From Pseudomonas sp. B33.4 (GTDB taxonomy: Bacteria > Pseudomonadota > Gammaproteobacteria > Pseudomonadales > Pseudomonadaceae), in assembly GCF_034555375.1 (NCBI RefSeq), contig NZ_CP140706.1, positions 4,021,001-4,085,000 on the forward strand: 64,000 nt of DNA, written 5' to 3'. Below, piece after piece: positions 27,001-34,540 of the stretch (position 1 is its first letter; each line of letters starts with the position of its first letter). A model generated the notes under the pieces. It was not told where the DNA came from and searched no databases. It saw nothing but the letters and a program-made list of their open reading frames with translations. The position numbers and the translations under genes are program-made.

Positions 27001-27084
27001 CCGCTCAGATGATTCGCGCTGGAACGACCGGCACGCTCCGTGGGATGATCGCCCGCCTCGCGCGACCATCCACCGGAGATTCAC

Positions 27085-27642
27085 ATGTCATTGTTGAGCA
27101 AAAAAACCGTCGTCCTGCTGGTGGCGGCCCTCGCCGGTTTCGGCGCCATTCACGCGCAAGCGGCCAAGAAAAATGCCGGCACCGAGAAAGTCTCGATGCT
27201 CGAGGGCAAGTTCACCTTTGTGCTGCCAAAAGGTTTCGTCGCCGACCCGCTACCGACCAGCCCGAGCGGGACCACGGGCACGATGTACACCAACGAGGCC
27301 ACGAAAACCGTGGTCATTACCGCTGAAAACAAGATCCCCGAAGGCCAGCACGTCAAGGACAACGACGGGCAGTTCCTCGACGGCAGCGTGTCGAGCTTCA
27401 TCGAAGACCAACGCAAGGCGCTGCCGGACTTCAACAAACTCAGCGAAAAGAGCCTGACCCAGAAAGGCACCGGCCTTGGCTTGCGTCAGGTCGACAGCAC
27501 CGCGACCCAGGGCGGTGGCCAGACTCTCAACACCACGCTGATGGCCGGTTCCGGCACGAAGATGGCGCTTGTGCAGGTGATCTCCCGCGCCAGCGACAAG
27601 AAAGGTCACGATGCCCTGGTGAAAACCATCCTCAAGGATTGA
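27085..27642 (+). CDS. Secreted/periplasmic protein of unknown function
   Basis: A 185-residue protein with a signal peptide (KKTVVLLVAALAGFGAIHAQA-AK). The mature domain begins KVSMLEGKFTFVLPKGFVADPL and contains TGTMYTNEATKTVVITAENKIPEGQHVKDND and TLMAGSGTKMALVQVISRASDKKGHDALVKTIL, a mixed alpha/beta pattern with no cysteine and no catalytic motif that I can name. The start has GGAG about nine bases upstream. Its 3' end overlaps the end of the convergent esterase gene by 11 bases. Confidence 0.75.
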   Translation: MSLLSKKTVVLLVAALAGFGAIHAQAAKKNAGTEKVSMLEGKFTFVLPKGFVADPLPTSPSGTTGTMYTNEATKTVVITAENKIPEGQHVKDNDGQFLDGSVSSFIEDQRKALPDFNKLSEKSLTQKGTGLGLRQVDSTATQGGGQTLNTTLMAGSGTKMALVQVISRASDKKGHDALVKTILKD

Positions 27643-28348
27643 GCTGCTGCAACCAGCCGTTCAAGTCGCGCAGCTCGGCCGCACTGATACTGTGGCCGAC
27701 GCCGGGATAGGCATGGAACTGCGGGTTATAACCGAGTTTCTGTAGCTGCGTGTTAGCCTCGGTGCCGTTTTTATACGGCACCGGATCATCGGCGGTGCCG
27801 TGGCCGATGAAGATGCTCAGCGGCAACGGCTGCTGTTCGCTTTTGAGTTCGGCCTTCAACACCGGCAACAAACGCCCGCTCAGCGCGGCGATCCCACCGA
27901 CCGCCACTGGCGGCCTCAGCCCCACTTCGTAGGTCATCATCGCGCCCTGGCTGAAACCGATCAGGTACACCTTGTCTGGGGTGGTGTGATATTTCTGCGC
28001 CGCTTGCGCGATAAAGTCGCGCAGCTTCTGGCCACTGACCTTCAGATCATCGGTCTCGCCGTTGTAGGCACCTTCGCCTTTCTTGCGAAACCACTGGAAA
28101 CGTCCTTCACCGAGCGACAACGGTGCCTGCACCGACAGGTAGTTGTATTGCGCCGGCAGCTGGAATTTCATGCCGATCAGATCGGCTTCGTTACTGCCGT
28201 AGCCGTGCAGAAAAATCACCAGCGGCCGCGCCTCGGCATCGGCGTGAACCTGTTCGAGGTACTTGAGCGGCAGATCGGATTGCAGCGTGGTTTGCGCCTG
28301 CACAGTAGTGGACGCCAGCAGGGTCAACAGAGCAAAGACCTTCAACAT
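27632..28348 (-). CDS. Secreted alpha/beta-hydrolase (phospholipase/carboxylesterase family)
   Basis: A 238-residue protein with a signal peptide (LKVFALLTLLASTTVQA). The catalytic triad is visible: nucleophile Ser in GFSQGAMMTYEV, Asp in HGTADDPVPY and His in YPGVGHSIS. The oxyanion segment LVIFLHGYGSNEADL is present. The pattern matches the carboxylesterase/lysophospholipase group. The ATG at 28348 is chosen over an upstream in-frame start because AAGGAAGG lies just before it. Natural substrate unknown; export suggests an extracellular or periplasmic ester. Confidence 0.85.
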   Translation of the reverse strand: MLKVFALLTLLASTTVQAQTTLQSDLPLKYLEQVHADAEARPLVIFLHGYGSNEADLIGMKFQLPAQYNYLSVQAPLSLGEGRFQWFRKKGEGAYNGETDDLKVSGQKLRDFIAQAAQKYHTTPDKVYLIGFSQGAMMTYEVGLRPPVAVGGIAALSGRLLPVLKAELKSEQQPLPLSIFIGHGTADDPVPYKNGTEANTQLQKLGYNPQFHAYPGVGHSISAAELRDLNGWLQQLNP

Positions 28349-28437
28349 AGAGCCTTCCTTCACGGAGAGTCGGGTTCGGGGGGGAGCCTAACATCCTCGG
28401 CCAAGGATCCAAATTCGGTGGTGTTGCTGATGCCGCC

Positions 28438-28503
28438 ATCGCGAGCAGGCTCACTCCTACATTTGGAATGCATTCCCCTGTAGGAGTGAGCCTGCTCGCG
28501 ATG
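28438..28503. repeat. Compact REP pair, TGTAGGAGTGAGC subtype
   Basis: Arms ATCGCGAGCAGGCTCACTCC and GGAGTGAGCCTGCTCGCGAT face each other around an 18-base interior (TTTGGAATGCATTCC), the tight form of the pair. Confidence 0.9.
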
Positions 28504-28530
28504 AGGCCATTAGCCCCAACGGAGATCCCG

Positions 28531-29643
28531 TCAGTCGTTCGTCAATTTACCCGTCCGAAACGCCACCCGCCCCGCCACTTTCGCCTGCCAGATCCCCGGC
28601 TCGGTGTAGCGTCCGCGATCCAGCGCAAACAACACGCCGCTGGTGCCGGCGCGCACGGTGGTCACACGATCCTGCAACGGATCCACCACCTCAAACAGCG
28701 CATCGCCCTTCTCCACCCACTCGCCGGCATTGCGCAGGAAACTCACCACGCCATGGTGCGGTGCGAACAGGTATTCGGTGCCCTCGAACGGCAGGCCTTC
28801 GCAGCACTCGCTTGGCGCCGCCGGCCATTCGCCGCTGATAAAACCCTGCTCGGCGAGGAAGCCCAGAATCGCCTCGCAATTGGCCTGCGCCTGATCGACC
28901 CGGGTGTCGCCCATACTGCCCAGCTCCAGCGTGGTCGCCAGATTCGCCGCAGGAATCGCAGCGTTAGGAAATGCCCGCGCCAGCCGCAACCACGGCGTCG
29001 AGCAGGATTCATCGAACGAACTGCCGCCGGAATCTTCACACAACAGCGCCACCCCGGCCTTCAAACGAGCTGCCAACGACTGCCACTGCGGCCAGTGCTG
29101 CGGCAGCGCATACAAATGAATCGCCGCGTCGAAATCGCAATGCAGATCGAGGGTGATGTCGGCATCGCAGGCATGGCGCAGCAGCAAGCGATGCAAGGCT
29201 TCCAGTTGCGAGGCCGGGGCCGGCAGCTCATCGAACACCTGGCCCATGGTTTGGCGGATCAGCGCAACGTTGGCCTCGGCATCAGCACCCAAACGCTCAC
29301 CGATCAACGCCGCGACCGGCGCGCTGAGTTCGACGAAGGCACGGTTGAAGTTCTTGCCGCTGCCCAGTTCGAAACGGCCCATGTGCGCACCTTGCACGTG
29401 TTGATCGAGGCCGATCGGGTTGGCTACCGGCACCAGCTCGATCACGCCCTGCAAACGGCCTTGTTGTTCCAGCTCATTGAGGCGCTGCTTGAGTTCCCAC
29501 GCGGTGCGCATGCCCGGCAGTTCATCGGCGTGCAGGCTGGCCTGGATGTACACCTTGCGGGTGCCCGCGCCATAGCGAAACACGCTGAGCGAGCGCTCGC
29601 TGCCCAAGTGGCTCCAGGGCAGAACATGGTCGATGCGTTGCAA
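28531..29643 (-). CDS. Succinylglutamate desuccinylase/aspartoacylase-family zinc amidohydrolase (AotO-like)
   Basis: A 370-residue M14-like metallohydrolase. The zinc motif is ASLHADELPG (His and Glu ligands) with the third His in ITLDLHCDFDAAIHLY. The C-terminal region has a barrel-sandwich-like EYLFAPHHGVVSFLRNAGEWVEKGDALFEVVDPL. It resembles the AotO protein encoded within the arginine/ornithine transport operon of P. aeruginosa. Here it follows an AotJ-like binding-protein gene, with a REP pair and a terminator between them, so it may be separately transcribed. Substrate is uncertain: an N-acylated amino acid is likely. Confidence 0.8.
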   Translation of the reverse strand: MQRIDHVLPWSHLGSERSLSVFRYGAGTRKVYIQASLHADELPGMRTAWELKQRLNELEQQGRLQGVIELVPVANPIGLDQHVQGAHMGRFELGSGKNFNRAFVELSAPVAALIGERLGADAEANVALIRQTMGQVFDELPAPASQLEALHRLLLRHACDADITLDLHCDFDAAIHLYALPQHWPQWQSLAARLKAGVALLCEDSGGSSFDESCSTPWLRLARAFPNAAIPAANLATTLELGSMGDTRVDQAQANCEAILGFLAEQGFISGEWPAAPSECCEGLPFEGTEYLFAPHHGVVSFLRNAGEWVEKGDALFEVVDPLQDRVTTVRAGTSGVLFALDRGRYTEPGIWQAKVAGRVAFRTGKLTND

Positions 29644-29681
29644 GGGAAAATCTCCTCAATATCTGGATCACAAAGATCCCC

Positions 29682-29771
29682 TGTAGGAGTGAGCCTGCTC
29701 GCGATAGCGGTTTAACATTCAACATTATCGTTGTCTGACACACCGCTATCGCGAGCAGGCTCACTCCTACA
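29682..29771. repeat. REP pair (REPIN), TGTAGGAGTGAGC subtype
   Basis: Full inverted arms with a GATAGCGG...CCGCTATC inner extension, in the 200-base gap between the AotO-like gene and the binding-protein gene. Confidence 0.9.
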
Positions 29772-29796
29772 AGGGTCTCATCACAATTAGAGCGCA

Positions 29797-29833
29797 AAAA
29801 AAGTGGCCATCGCGCAAACGGGGCCACTTTTTT
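29797..29833 (-). terminator. Rho-independent terminator of the binding-protein gene
   Basis: AAAAAAGTGGCC (29797-29808) and GGCCACTTTTTT (29822-29833) pair perfectly, giving a stem flanked by A and T runs just after the stop codon at 29844. Confidence 0.92.
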
Positions 29834-29843
29834 CTACGGCGTA

Positions 29844-30623
29844 TTAATGGCCGTACACATCAAAGTCGAAGTACTTGTCCTGGACTTTCTTGTACTCGCC
29901 ATTGGCGCGGATTTCGGTGATGGCTTTGTTGAACTGCTCGGCCAGCGCGGTATCGCCCTTGCGCACTGCAATGCCGGCGCCGCCGCCGAAGTACTTGGCG
30001 TCTTCGTAGGTCGGGCCAACGAATTCAAAACCTTTACCGGCATCGGTTTTCAGGAAACCGTCGCTGAGGTTGACCGAGTCGGCCAGCATCGCGTCGATAC
30101 GCCCGGAAACCATGTCGAGGTTGGCTTCCTGTTGCGAGCCGTAACGCACCAGGTCGATCCCGGCCGGCACCAACACTTCGGTGGCGTAACGGTCATGGGT
30201 GCTGGCACGCAGCACGCCGACTTTCTTGCCCTTGAGCTCGGTCAGCGGGTCTTTGACACCGGAGCCTTCCTTCATCACGAAGCGCGCCGGGGTGTGGTAG
30301 TACTTGATGGTGAAATCGACGTTTTTCTTGCGGTCGTCGGTGATGGTCATCGACGACAGGATCGCGTCGATTTTCTTCACTTTCAGCGCCGGGATCAGGC
30401 CATCGAATTCCTGCTCGACCCAGGTGCATTTGACTTTCATCTGCGCGCACAGCGCATCGCCGATGTCGACGTCGAAACCGGTCAGTTTGCCGTCAGGGGT
30501 TTTCATCGAGAATGGCGGGTAACCGGCTTCGATACCGATGCGGATCGGCTTGGCGTCTTCGGCCACAGCGGTCAGGGACAACATCGACAGTGCCAGGGCA
30601 CCGAACATCACTAGCTTCTTCAT
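29844..30623 (-). CDS. ABC transporter periplasmic basic amino acid-binding protein (AotJ/HisJ/ArgT-like)
   Basis: A 259-residue precursor with a signal peptide ([21 protein letters not shown]). The mature protein shows the family 3 solute-binding pattern: [71 protein letters not shown] and the C-terminal [14 protein letters not shown]. It is close to recalled P. aeruginosa AotJ and so probably binds arginine, ornithine or lysine. No permease or ATPase gene adjoins it and it has its own terminator, so it is an orphan that must borrow a transporter encoded elsewhere or act as a sensor. Confidence 0.88.
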   Translation of the reverse strand: MKKLVMFGALALSMLSLTAVAEDAKPIRIGIEAGYPPFSMKTPDGKLTGFDVDIGDALCAQMKVKCTWVEQEFDGLIPALKVKKIDAILSSMTITDDRKKNVDFTIKYYHTPARFVMKEGSGVKDPLTELKGKKVGVLRASTHDRYATEVLVPAGIDLVRYGSQQEANLDMVSGRIDAMLADSVNLSDGFLKTDAGKGFEFVGPTYEDAKYFGGGAGIAVRKGDTALAEQFNKAITEIRANGEYKKVQDKYFDFDVYGH

Positions 30624-30774
30624 TTATAACTCCTGTGTGCGGAGGCTTTTATTGGCAGCTTTCGATTCAGCGTTCGGTCATGGCCAATTGGCTGCAAAAA
30701 CCGAAGTGGCCGGCAGTCTATGGCGGCGCGCACAGGGTAAATTGTGTTTAAGCGACAAATACTTATGAAAGATC

Positions 30775-30808
30775 GGCGCACCGATTGACCGGGGTCAACG
30801 GGTGCGCC
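30775..30808. repeat. Strong two-step inverted repeat upstream of the orphan binding protein
   Basis: Outer arms GGCGCACC (30775-30782) and GGTGCGCC (30801-30808) enclose inner arms TTGACC (30785-30790) and GGTCAA (30793-30798). All pair perfectly. There is no T-run, so it is not an ordinary terminator; it may be an operator or a transcript end. The rest of the 337-base gap holds only a REP pair. Confidence 0.55.
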
Positions 30809-30868
30809 GTCGTGGTGCAAGGGCTGTAGGACAAGGGCATTTCCAGCGCAGAAAAACGCTGATTTCCC

Positions 30869-30954
30869 TGTAGGAGCTGCCGCAGGCTGCGATCTTTTGA
30901 TCTGTTTTTTTAACCATCAAGATCAAGAGATCGCAGCCTGCGGCAGCTCCTACA
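30869..30954. repeat. REP pair of the GATCTTTTGA family
   Basis: Arms TGTAGGAGCTGCCGCAGGCT and GATCGCAGCCTGCGGCAGCT are inverted about a 30-base interior, directly before the rhodanese stop codon. Confidence 0.88.
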
Positions 30955-30960
30955 AGGGGA

Positions 30961-31389
30961 TCAGCATTCGCAGCCGATGGCCGCATTGACCCCTTGCGGC
31001 ACACTCAACTGAAAGCCTTCATACAGCCATCCGGTAACCCCGCCGATCATTTCTTTGACCGGGTAACCCAGTGCCGCCAGTTTCACCGCCGCCTTGTTCG
31101 CGCCGTTGCAGTGCGGGCCGGCGCAATAGACCACGAACAGCGTGGTTTTCGGGTAACTCGCCAGTTCCGCCGCCGTCAGCAAGCGGTTCGGGATATTGAT
31201 CGCGCCCGGCACATGCCCGCGCTCAAAGGCCAGCGAGCCGCGAACGTCGACCAGGACAAAATCGATCTCGCCAGCCTCTTGGCTGCTGAACACGTCGGAA
31301 CAATCGGTCTCGAAAGTCAGACGATTGCTGAAGTGCATCAGGGCGATCGCCGACGGTGCTGCGGGGATGTCGCGAACCAGACTAACCAT
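30961..31389 (-). CDS. Rhodanese-like sulfurtransferase domain protein
   Basis: A 142-residue single-domain rhodanese. The core shows DFVLVDVRGSLAFERGHVPGAINIP and the active loop VVYCAGPHCNGANKAA, with the catalytic Cys in YCAGPHC. The loop is longer than in classic thiosulfate sulfurtransferases and has a second Cys. The start is supported by AAGGAG eight bases upstream. It is divergent from an FtrA-like AraC regulator gene, a pairing often seen, so it is probably that regulator's target. The C-terminal NAAIGCEC adds two more cysteines. Confidence 0.87.
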   Translation of the reverse strand: MVSLVRDIPAAPSAIALMHFSNRLTFETDCSDVFSSQEAGEIDFVLVDVRGSLAFERGHVPGAINIPNRLLTAAELASYPKTTLFVVYCAGPHCNGANKAAVKLAALGYPVKEMIGGVTGWLYEGFQLSVPQGVNAAIGCEC

Positions 31390-31490
31390 GAGTGTTGCTC
31401 CTTTATCTGAACGGGTGTGAACAGACTTTATCGAGCGGCCGCTTGCGGCTACAGTGGCGCACAAGACACTCACCGGGAATTTTCCGCCAA

Positions 31491-32465
31491 ATGCCGACAT
31501 CACCAGGTCTGGTCGCGATTCTGGCCTACGACGGCCTCTGCACATTCGAGTTCGGCATCGCCGTGGAGGTCTTCGGCCTGACCCGGCCGGAGTTCGATTT
31601 CCCGTGGTACACCCACGCCATTGCGGCGGTCGATCAAGGCCCGATGCGCGCCTTGGGCGGGATTCAGGTGCTGGCCGATGGCGGTCTGGAATTGTTGGCC
31701 GAAGCGCGCACCATCATTATTCCCGGCTGGCGCGACCGTAACGCGGCGGTGCCTCCAGCATTGATCGACGCGTTGCGTCAGGCCCATGCCCGAGGCGCGC
31801 GATTACTGTCGATCTGCTCCGGTGTATTTGTGCTGGCGGCCACCGGCCTGCTCGACGGCCACGGCGCCACAACCCATTGGCGTTACGCGGCGGAACTGGC
31901 GCAGCGCTTCCCGGCAATTGCGGTTGATCCGGATGTGCTTTATGTCGACTCCGGTCAATTGATCACTTCGGCTGGTAGCGCCGCCGGGATCGATGCCTGC
32001 CTGCATCTGGTGGCGCGGGACTTCGGCACGCAAGTCGCCAACTCGGTAGCGCGGCGTCTGGTGATGTCGCCGCAGCGTACTGGCGGCCAGGCGCAATTCA
32101 TTCCAACCCCGGTCAGCCCGACGCCGCGCAACGATCTGTCGCGGGTGATGCAATGGGCGCGCGAGCGTTTGCATGAACCGCTGGAAGTGCGCGATCTGGC
32201 CAGCGAAGCGGCGATGAGTGAGCGTACGTTTCTGCGGCGTTTTACCGAGGCCAGTGGGCAGTCGCCCAAGGCCTGGTTGCAGCACGAACGATTAGCGAGG
32301 GCGCGAGAGTTGCTGGAGAGCACGCCGCATAACACCGAGCAGATTGCCGAGCGTTGTGGTTATCGGTCGGTGGAGAGTTTTCGTGTGGCGTTTCGCGGGG
32401 TGGTGGGTGTGCCGCCGTCGGTGTATCGGGAGCGGTTTGGGCGGGGTGTGAGGGTTGAATCCTGA
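31491..32465 (+). CDS. AraC/GlxA-family regulator with DJ-1/PfpI domain (FtrA-like)
   Basis: A 324-residue regulator. The N-terminal DJ-1/PfpI-like domain (residues 5-185) has ILAYDGLCTFEFGIAVEVFG and the nucleophile-elbow-like LLSICSGVFVLAATGLLDG. Two C-terminal AraC helix-turn-helix motifs follow: LEVRDLASEAAMSERTFLRRFTEASG and TEQIAERCGYRSVESFRVAFRGVVGVPPSVYRERF. The ATG at 31491 gives the normal family length. It is divergent from the rhodanese gene. The effector bound by the DJ-1-like domain is not known. Confidence 0.9.
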   Translation: MPTSPGLVAILAYDGLCTFEFGIAVEVFGLTRPEFDFPWYTHAIAAVDQGPMRALGGIQVLADGGLELLAEARTIIIPGWRDRNAAVPPALIDALRQAHARGARLLSICSGVFVLAATGLLDGHGATTHWRYAAELAQRFPAIAVDPDVLYVDSGQLITSAGSAAGIDACLHLVARDFGTQVANSVARRLVMSPQRTGGQAQFIPTPVSPTPRNDLSRVMQWARERLHEPLEVRDLASEAAMSERTFLRRFTEASGQSPKAWLQHERLARARELLESTPHNTEQIAERCGYRSVESFRVAFRGVVGVPPSVYRERFGRGVRVES

Positions 32466-32482
32466 AGTGATTTTGAAGGCGC

Positions 32483-32552
32483 CTTCGCGAGCAAGCTCGA
32501 TCCCACAGTTTGGAATGCATTCCCCCTGTGGGAGCGAGCCTGCTCGCGAAGG
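32483..32552. repeat. Compact REP pair, TGTGGGAGCGAGC subtype
   Basis: Arms CTTCGCGAGCAAGCTCGATC and TGTGGGAGCGAGCCTGCTCG with the interior TTTGGAATGCATTCC, almost the same interior as the pair at 28438-28503. Confidence 0.88.
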
Positions 32553-32584
32553 CGCCCAGTCAAACGCAGCATCATTTAGACATC

Positions 32585-32880
32585 AGCCACAAGGCTACAG
32601 CGCCTTGCGCCTTTGCCTACAACTACGCCAGAATCCGCCGGCTTGTGCGGCTTGGGAGCTGCCGGTAACTTGGATCGCGTCACTGAATGTTCAGTGATCG
32701 GGTTTAGTCGCTCGGTGTCATCTCTAGCTAGCAAGCTGTTATTCAGTCTGGCATTTCCATGCCTGCACTCAATGGCGGCTATGCGCAGGGCGCTTTCGAG
32801 CGCGCCGGTTTAGCTAGGGGGCCGGTCGACTAACCTGCGTATAGCTGTCACCCAATGTTTAGTCGCAAACGGTGTCAGCC
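32585..32880 (+). ncRNA. Candidate structured leader/ncRNA upstream of the DUF6124-like gene
   Basis: No ORF is convincing here, but several short hairpins are: AAGGC/GCCTT (32591-32606), CCGC/GCGG (32635-32650), an 8-base-arm palindrome TCACTGAA-TG-TTCAGTGA (32680-32697), GGCAT-TTCC-ATGCC (32750-32763) and GCGCT-TTCG-AGCGC (32790-32803), the last closing a stable UUCG tetraloop. A direct repeat GTTTAGTCGC-N2/4-GGTGTCA occurs at 32702-32720 and 32857-32877, the second ending about 20 bases before the ATG. I infer a folded transcript or mobile non-coding element; no known RNA family is assigned. Confidence 0.45.
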
Positions 32881-32900
32881 TCATTGAGGTTTCCTAGCAT

Positions 32901-33281
32901 ATGTTCAAAATAACGCCGAATCCGCCCGAAACAGATGCGGAAATCGATCAAAATCCGACATCCCCCTATTCCACACCGGGCTCCAGAAAACTCCACGAAG
33001 CCGCCGAACGCGCCCTCGACCACTACCTGAAACCCACACCGCCTTCACCACCGCGCAGACCCAGCACCATGTTCCTCGTCGACCCGAACACCGGCGCCGA
33101 AGACCTCATGGCCCACGCCTGCGAATCCATGGCTTCGGCCAGCATCATGCTCAGCGACTTCGCCGCCCTGCTCGACTCGCCCTACCGCAACACCGTGCTC
33201 GGCATCCAGCAAGTGGTCATGCTCGGCGAACTCGCGGTCAACCGCGCCCTCGACAAAATCGAACCCGCCCTGAGGCAATAA
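32901..33281 (+). CDS. DUF6124-like small protein
   Basis: A 126-residue protein I assign, from memory of the family, to the Pseudomonas-restricted DUF6124/DUF3077-like group. Residues 1-58 are Pro/Thr/Ser-rich and polar (PNPPETDAEIDQNPTSPYSTPGSRKLHEAAERALDHYL). Residues 60-126 form a helical domain (FLVDPNTGAEDLMAHACESMASASIMLSDFAALLDSPYRNTVLGIQQVVMLGELAVNRALDKIEP). No signal peptide, membrane helix or catalytic motif is seen. GAGG lies about 15 bases upstream. It is coupled to the HEAT-like gene two bases downstream. Function unknown. Confidence 0.7.
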   Translation: MFKITPNPPETDAEIDQNPTSPYSTPGSRKLHEAAERALDHYLKPTPPSPPRRPSTMFLVDPNTGAEDLMAHACESMASASIMLSDFAALLDSPYRNTVLGIQQVVMLGELAVNRALDKIEPALRQ

Positions 33282-33283
33282 AC

Positions 33284-33553
33284 ATGTCCAACAAAACCGA
33301 TGCACAAGTCGTCGCGGCACTGGTGGCCATGGGCTTCAACGAACGCGACGGACGCTGGGCACAGAACGCCTGCCTGGTGCTCTTCGAAAGCGAACGCGAA
33401 TCCATCGTCGCCTCCGCCGTCACCGTCCTTCCCCAACTCGATGAACTGGAAATCGACACCGTGCTGCCCGCACTGCGCCGCGTGACCCGCCGGTTCCCCT
33501 CACTGCAAAGGACCGTGGCCGACACACTGGCCGAGATGGCGCATGCAGCCTGA
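33284..33553 (+). CDS. Small HEAT-like helical protein, copy 1
   Basis: An 89-residue, all-helical protein starting two bases after the DUF6124-like gene. Its sequence DAQVVAALVAMGFNERDGRWAQNACLVLF, then SIVASAVTVLPQLDELEIDTVLPALRRV and PSLQRTVADTLAEM, aligns over nearly its full length with the protein at 34145-34480. The pattern of paired helices resembles two or three HEAT repeats, as in many small immunity proteins. This copy is GC-rich like the host genome, whereas the other copy is not. No function can be read directly. Confidence 0.7.
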   Translation: MSNKTDAQVVAALVAMGFNERDGRWAQNACLVLFESERESIVASAVTVLPQLDELEIDTVLPALRRVTRRFPSLQRTVADTLAEMAHAA

Positions 33554-33571
33554 TTGACCGCGGGATCGTTC

Positions 33572-33664
33572 TTCGCGAGCAGGCTCGCTCCCACAGTTGT
33601 TCGCGGTTACTCGCGGCATTCGAGTACACCGCCGTCCCAATGTGGGAGCGAGCCTGCTCGCGAA
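33572..33664. repeat. REP pair, TGTGGGAGCGAGC subtype
   Basis: Arms TTCGCGAGCAGGCTCGCTCC and TGTGGGAGCGAGCCTGCTCG are inverted around a 45-base interior that has its own small inverted repeat (TTCGCGG...). It separates HEAT-like copy 1 from the lower-GC ORFs. Confidence 0.88.
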
Positions 33665-33719
33665 AGCGTTCTTTCTGCTGGTGAATATCTAAAAGCCAAA
33701 TACCAGGAAGGCTTAAACC

Positions 33720-34136
33720 ATGAAGGAACATCCCTCCCGATTCCAAAGTTTCACTTGTGTCTGGGATGCACTGGAAGACACACCGCAGGACGCCGCCAAT
33801 ATGCGCCTGCTGGCCAAGTTGAGGCGCACGCTTTCACGAGAGAACTCCCCCGTCAGACCAGCCACTCCAATGGATGAGGCAGACAGGAAGCTACAGATGT
33901 TTTTATGGATTAGCGGTTTCTTAAAAGGTGACGACGAAGACGACACCTTAAAATACGAACTTACAGTTGGGCCGAAATTTGAACCGGCAGTTTTGGCTGC
34001 AATGGGTTGGAAGAGCCTTGATGAAAGTCCCGACGGCGAATGGCTGCTGACACTCGATCAAGCTCAAAAAATCGGTATGGCGGTTAACGAACAACTGCCA
34101 TCGGAATTCGATCTTTTTATCGGCATCAGGGGTTAA
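33720..34136 (+). CDS. Small protein with XRE-antitoxin-like start and unknown C-terminal domain
   Basis: A 138-residue ORF with a good GGAAGG ribosome site. Residues 7-33 (RFQSFTCVWDALEDTPQDAANMRLLAK) resemble the N-terminus of HTH_37/HigA2-type XRE antitoxins, but the helix-turn-helix that should follow is missing. After a Pro/Arg linker, residues 50-138 form another domain (MDEADRKLQMFLWISGFLKGDDEDDTL, KYELTVGPKFEPAVLAAMGW, LTLDQAQKIGMAVNEQLPSEFDLFIGIRG), acidic and of a size common in immunity proteins. Base composition is clearly more AT-rich than the neighbours. It may be a recombined remnant or a true fusion. Confidence 0.6.
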   Translation: MKEHPSRFQSFTCVWDALEDTPQDAANMRLLAKLRRTLSRENSPVRPATPMDEADRKLQMFLWISGFLKGDDEDDTLKYELTVGPKFEPAVLAAMGWKSLDESPDGEWLLTLDQAQKIGMAVNEQLPSEFDLFIGIRG

Positions 34137-34144
34137 CTTCGGCA

Positions 34145-34480
34145 ATGGGCCTCATCTATCAAGATCCATCCATAAGCCATGACGAGGCCATAAGACTCCT
34201 TGCCAGTGATACGGATGCAAACGTGATCGCCGCACTCGTATCCATTGGCCTGAATGAAACCGATAGAAACTGGGCTCAGGACATCTGCCTGAAACACCTC
34301 ACCAGCAAAGCCGAAGCAATTGTGGCCGCTGCGGCTACTGCACTCGGGCACATCGCTCGCCGACATGGCGAGCTGGATACTGAAACAGTTTTTGCGGCAC
34401 TCGAATCAGCCAAGCAAACGCACCCTTCACTGCAAGGGATCATCGAAGACACGCTTGACGATATAGACGTATTCACCTGA
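34145..34480 (+). CDS. Small HEAT-like helical protein, copy 2
   Basis: A 111-residue paralogue of the protein at 33284-33553, with a 20-residue N-terminal extension (YQDPSISHDEAIRLLASDT). The shared core is DANVIAALVSIGLNETDRNWAQDICLKHLTSKAEAIVAAAATALGHIARRHGELDTETVFAALESAKQTHPSLQGIIEDTLDDI. It starts eight bases after the XRE-like chimera and shares its lower GC, so these two genes probably arrived together. HEAT-like helix pairs suggest protein binding, for example immunity to a polymorphic toxin; no toxin gene is present in the window. Confidence 0.65.
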   Translation: MGLIYQDPSISHDEAIRLLASDTDANVIAALVSIGLNETDRNWAQDICLKHLTSKAEAIVAAAATALGHIARRHGELDTETVFAALESAKQTHPSLQGIIEDTLDDIDVFT

Positions 34481-34494
34481 TCCAACCTGACGGC

Positions 34495-34525
34495 ATTTGG
34501 ATGAAGTAACGGACTTCATCCAAAT
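34495..34525. terminator. Perfect 13-base hairpin between convergent genes
   Basis: ATTTGGATGAAGT (34495-34507) and ACTTCATCCAAAT (34513-34525) pair without mismatch around the loop AACGG. No long T-run follows. It lies between the HEAT-like gene and the convergent FKBP gene and probably ends both transcripts. Confidence 0.7.
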
Positions 34526-34540
34526 CGTCGCCCCCCCACC

